Positions 17,945 to 20,225 of a stretch of 20,225 nt of DNA are shown here, piece by piece. The number at the start of each line of letters is the position of its first letter. Within the stretch, counting starts at the first letter, position 1. The stretch covers positions 1 to 20,225 of the forward strand of contig LWCA01000692.1 in assembly GCA_001642005.1 (NCBI GenBank), read 5' to 3'. The translations under genes and the position numbers were made by a program. A model generated the notes under the pieces. The model had not been told where the DNA came from and made no database searches. It saw only the letters and a program-made list of their open reading frames with translations. This DNA comes from Intoshia linei. Its lineage: Eukaryota; Orthonectida; Rhopaluridae.

Positions 17945-18300
17945 GTGTCATTCATTTATTTCTTCAAATTATGTGTGTTTTTTTTCGTGGTAATGGTTAG
18001 TCATGGGTATATAAAAGTGATCGTCTGGTGGAACAAAATCTGGTGAATATGATAAGTTCTGTAAAATTTCAAAATTTAAGTCCCTCAATCACACACGAGT
18101 CTTTTTAGAAGTATGAGGTTTGGCATGTTGAAATATTTTTTTAACCTTATTGAACATTCTAAGCATCTTATTGGGTTTATATTGGTTTAATTTTTCTAAT
18201 TGTTGACAATATTTATTCGAATGAATAGTTTCAGTTTTTAAGGTATATTTTAGACTGTGAACTATAAATCTCCCAAGCATTTAAAACATACCTGTGAAAA
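17945..18300 (-). pseudogene. Decayed mariner transposase, C-terminal part
   Basis: The minus strand reads FIVHSLKYTLKTETIHSNKY, CQQLEKLNQ, then AKPHTSKKTR. An in-frame TGA follows (18089-18091), and then LNFEILQNLSYSPDFVPPDD. These match mariner transposase landmarks in order: G-I-V-H..ELL..TI.S..YC.QL..L, the D-N-A-R-P-H-T segment and the Y-S-P-D-L-A-P-S-D-Y-H-L-F signature. DNARPH has become QHAKPH, so a catalytic Asp is lost, and SDY is now DDH. A frame slip lies upstream near 18290. The TATATAAAAG at 18009 on the plus strand falls inside this relic and is probably fortuitous. Confidence 0.85.
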
Positions 18301-18962
18301 AAGTTCCTAAAAATATATTGACCTAAACCCTAAATAAACCAAAGAAATTAAGATATAATCGCAATATATTACATTAATGTTGTTTACAATTCTCCTACCT
18401 AGATAATTGTAAAATGATTTTTGAGTAAAGCCTAGCTAATTTTCACAGGAAACGAGGAATCCCCTCAAACCTTTGAGAATATTTAATAATTAAATTATGT
18501 ATGTATGTATTTTCAATTGTTATAACTTACATCACACCCTTTTAGGTATTATTTGTATATCCTCTGTCGCTAATAATTATTTACAAAAAAATTGAATCAT
18601 ATAAATCACACAATTACAAAGAATGATAAAAAATAACTGTGTACATTTTACGACGTCTGACGTCGACGTCATCTACCTAGAAAGCGTCTCAAAGATGAAC
18701 AATTTGTGTGTTTTAAAACAAGTTACTTTTCTGCATGTTCGTTAAATTAATATTTTTTAAATTTTCTGCGAAATCTCAATCTCTAATAAAAAACGAGCTA
18801 TAAGTTCTACTAATTACACTTAAAATAGAACAATGTCGTAATGATAGTGTCCAAGATGAGAAACGAATAAATCAATCATACACTAAAGTAATATGAAAAG
18901 TACAAATAATTTATTCTAAAACTCGATTATATCAAAAGTAGAAATTATATTTATTTACTTGA
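18301..18962. other. Gene-free spacer with a cluster of GACGTC sites
   Basis: It contains AATAAA on the minus strand at 18910-18915, the likely poly(A) signal of the Lys/Glu-rich gene. It also contains the short TATG run near 18499 and a CpG-rich patch at 18650-18671. I see no other gene or repeat. Confidence 0.5.
18652..18671. promoter_or_regulatory. Three adjacent GACGTC sites, including the palindrome TGACGTCGACGTCA
   Basis: GACGTC occurs at 18652, 18659 and 18665. The last two form a perfect 14-bp palindrome (18658-18671) carrying TGACG/CGTCA half-sites, the core recognised by CREB/ATF-type bZIP factors. In such AT-rich DNA three copies in 19 bp are unlikely by chance. No promoter can be assigned nearby. 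Confidence 0.35.
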
Positions 18963-20225
18963 TCATTCATTGGATTCAGTTTTACTTTGGCGTTTATTTT
19001 CTACTTCTGGGTTAGTGTTTGAAATTTCTTTGGTATTTTTTTCATTTTGTGTATCTTTAGAATCACTTTTGGATAGTTTATCTTTATTGCTAGATTCCTT
19101 TTTGCCTTTAACCTTTTTTGATTTTTTCTTGTCTTTTTTTATTTTAGCTTTTTCTTCGTCGCCAGAAGTGCTGGTTTTAGTTTTTTCGTCTTTATCATTT
19201 TCTTTTTCATTATCTTCATCTTTTGATTTTTCCTTTTTAATTTTTTTTGTCTTTGATTTTTTATCCTTTTCTTTATCTTCCTTTTTTTTCGTCTTCTTTT
19301 TTTCTTTTTTTTTTTCATCTTCAGCCTTGGTTTCATTATCTTCTTGTGTTTTTTCATCATCTTTTACCTTTTCAGTGTCTTCATTTTTGTCATCTTTTTT
19401 ATTTTCATTTTGATTCACAATTTCTGGTTTAGTTTCTTTATCCTTTTCTGCATCTTGATCCTTATCCTTCTTTTTATCTTTCTTCTTTTCTTTCTTATCC
19501 TTTTTGGGTTTAACGGCTTTTTTATCTTTTTTGGTTTTTTCTTTTTCAACTTTATCATCACACTCTTTATCGATTTTCACTTCTTCAGGTTTTTTTTGAT
19601 TTTCCTTTTCATCTTTACAATCTTCATTTTTATTTTCTTTGTCTTCTTTTACATCTTTTTCATCGTCTTTAACCTCCATTTCTTTTGTTGAATCTTTTTT
19701 AACTTTTTCTTTTTTTACTTTTTTACTTTGCTTTCTTTTCGATTCTTTTTGTTTCTCCTTTTCTTTTTCGCTATTACTACTTTCATCGGAATTCGAATCT
19801 GATTTATTCTTTTCTTTTTCTTTATTAGATTTTTCAGATTTTAATGGTGCTTTTTCAGTTTTTGTATCTTCTTCCTTTGTCTTCTTCTTGTCAGTCTTTT
19901 TAACTTTTGTACTTTTTTTTTTCTTTTTCACTTTATCAATTTCCGATTTTGATTTTTCAGTTACTCTTTCAACTGATAGAGTATCATCAGATTTAAAATC
20001 TTTTGAATTAAGTTTATTTAGCTTTTTCGATGGTTCTGGTGATTTTGCGTCTTTGTCGTTTTTTTCGAATACTTGATCTGTTTTATTTTCATCATTTTGT
20101 GTTGTTTCAGCTTCACTGTATTCATCTTTTTTCAAATCTTCTTGTTTTTTGCTTTCCTTTTCCTTTTCCTGTTCCTTTTCCTTTTCCTTTTCCTTTTCCT
20201 TTTCCTTTTCCTTTTCCTTTTCCTT
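18963..20225 (-). CDS. Lys/Glu-rich low-complexity protein, 5' end beyond the window (420 aa seen)
   Basis: The minus-strand frame is open from the right edge to TGA at 18963-18965. There is no ATG in the first part: the codon at 20135 is TTG (Leu), and the frame continues upstream through a (Lys-Glu)n stretch to base 20225. The start is therefore outside the window. The visible protein is almost entirely Lys, Glu, Asp, Ser and Thr, with KKKKKS, KKDKKEKKKDKKKDKD and SDSNSDESSNSE-like runs. It has no hydrophobic segment and no domain I recognise. It is expected to be intrinsically disordered, possibly nuclear or cytoskeletal, but the composition alone does not show function. AATAAA at 18910-18915 (minus) fits a 3' end. 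Long open frames on the opposite strand here are composition artefacts. Confidence 0.75.
   Translation of the reverse strand, partial: KEKEKEKEKEKEKEKEKEQEKEKESKKQEDLKKDEYSEAETTQNDENKTDQVFEKNDKDAKSPEPSKKLNKLNSKDFKSDDTLSVERVTEKSKSEIDKVKKKKKSTKVKKTDKKKTKEEDTKTEKAPLKSEKSNKEKEKNKSDSNSDESSNSEKEKEKQKESKRKQSKKVKKEKVKKDSTKEMEVKDDEKDVKEDKENKNEDCKDEKENQKKPEEVKIDKECDDKVEKEKTKKDKKAVKPKKDKKEKKKDKKKDKDQDAEKDKETKPEIVNQNENKKDDKNEDTEKVKDDEKTQEDNETKAEDEKKKEKKKTKKKEDKEKDKKSKTKKIKKEKSKDEDNEKENDKDEKTKTSTSGDEEKAKIKKDKKKSKKVKGKKESSNKDKLSKSDSKDTQNEKNTKEISNTNPEVENKRQSKTESNE
20155..20225. repeat. Hexanucleotide microsatellite (TTTTCC)n inside the coding region
   Basis: About eleven units of a 6-bp repeat run to the window edge, with one TCCTGT interruption near 20166-20171. 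On the coding strand it reads AAGGAA, i.e. Lys-Glu repeats, so length changes keep the frame. Confidence 0.85.

Noticed and set aside
18005-18018. TATATAAAAG as a plus-strand TATA box
   Set aside because: It falls within the mariner relic, and no gene follows in the plus direction.
18089-18280. 63-codon minus-strand open frame as a small gene
   Set aside because: Its sequence matches a mariner transposase and continues past the stop in the same frame with further mariner landmarks.
18970-20076. Several Ser/Phe/Leu-rich plus-strand open frames
   Set aside because: They are mirror images of the Lys/Glu-rich coding strand (GAA/AAA becomes TTC/TTT).

Overview
This is an AT-rich, intron-bearing, transposon-littered stretch of animal nuclear DNA, most likely from an insect. 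A hemipteran such as an aphid is my best guess. The grounds are the gene families (anoctamin, tandem LITAF-domain genes), GT-AG introns, AATAAA poly(A) signals, and relics of mariner, pogo/Tigger and hAT elements. No bacterial-type operon, ribosome binding site, rRNA, tRNA or CRISPR was seen.

Layout. 1-65 is the terminal inverted repeat of a pogo-like element. 68-1900 is repeat-derived, with hAT-like ends and a ~127-bp tandem repeat. 1938-2350 (+) is a possible last exon of an unrecognised multi-pass membrane protein. 2828-3155 (+) is a LITAF-domain gene broken by one frameshift. 4039-4521 (+) is an intact LITAF-domain gene of 160 aa. 4569-12872 (-) is the main feature: a complete anoctamin (TMEM16) gene. 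I reconstructed it by hand as 22 exons with 2547 coding bases (848 aa) and consistent phase at every junction. Its introns are very uneven. Five are only 38-44 bp, while four large ones (709-1472 bp) hold mobile-element debris, including a nested 196-bp pogo-type MITE. 12.9-15.1 kb holds a hAT MITE with a perfect 8-bp target duplication, one arm of a ~390-bp inverted repeat, and a decayed Tigger/pogo transposase. 15.2-16.2 kb holds a 160-bp direct duplication and hAT-like ends. 16316-16666 (+) is a 116-aa orphan gene whose 3' half is duplicated and decayed at 17.63-17.92 kb. 17945-18300 (-) is a decayed mariner transposase. 18963 to the right edge (-) is a Lys/Glu-rich low-complexity protein, truncated by the window.

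The LITAF gene and the anoctamin gene are convergent. Their stop codons are 47 bp apart and their poly(A) hexamers overlap on opposite strands. The anoctamin is expected to be a membrane chloride channel and/or lipid scramblase, and the LITAF proteins zinc-binding membrane-associated endosomal proteins. Nothing in the sequence shows that they act together. No clear new multi-gene system is visible. The most notable items are the ultra-short introns, an altered putative Ca2+-site region in the anoctamin, inverted repeats in two anoctamin introns that could pair in the pre-mRNA, and the orphan gene with its decaying copy.
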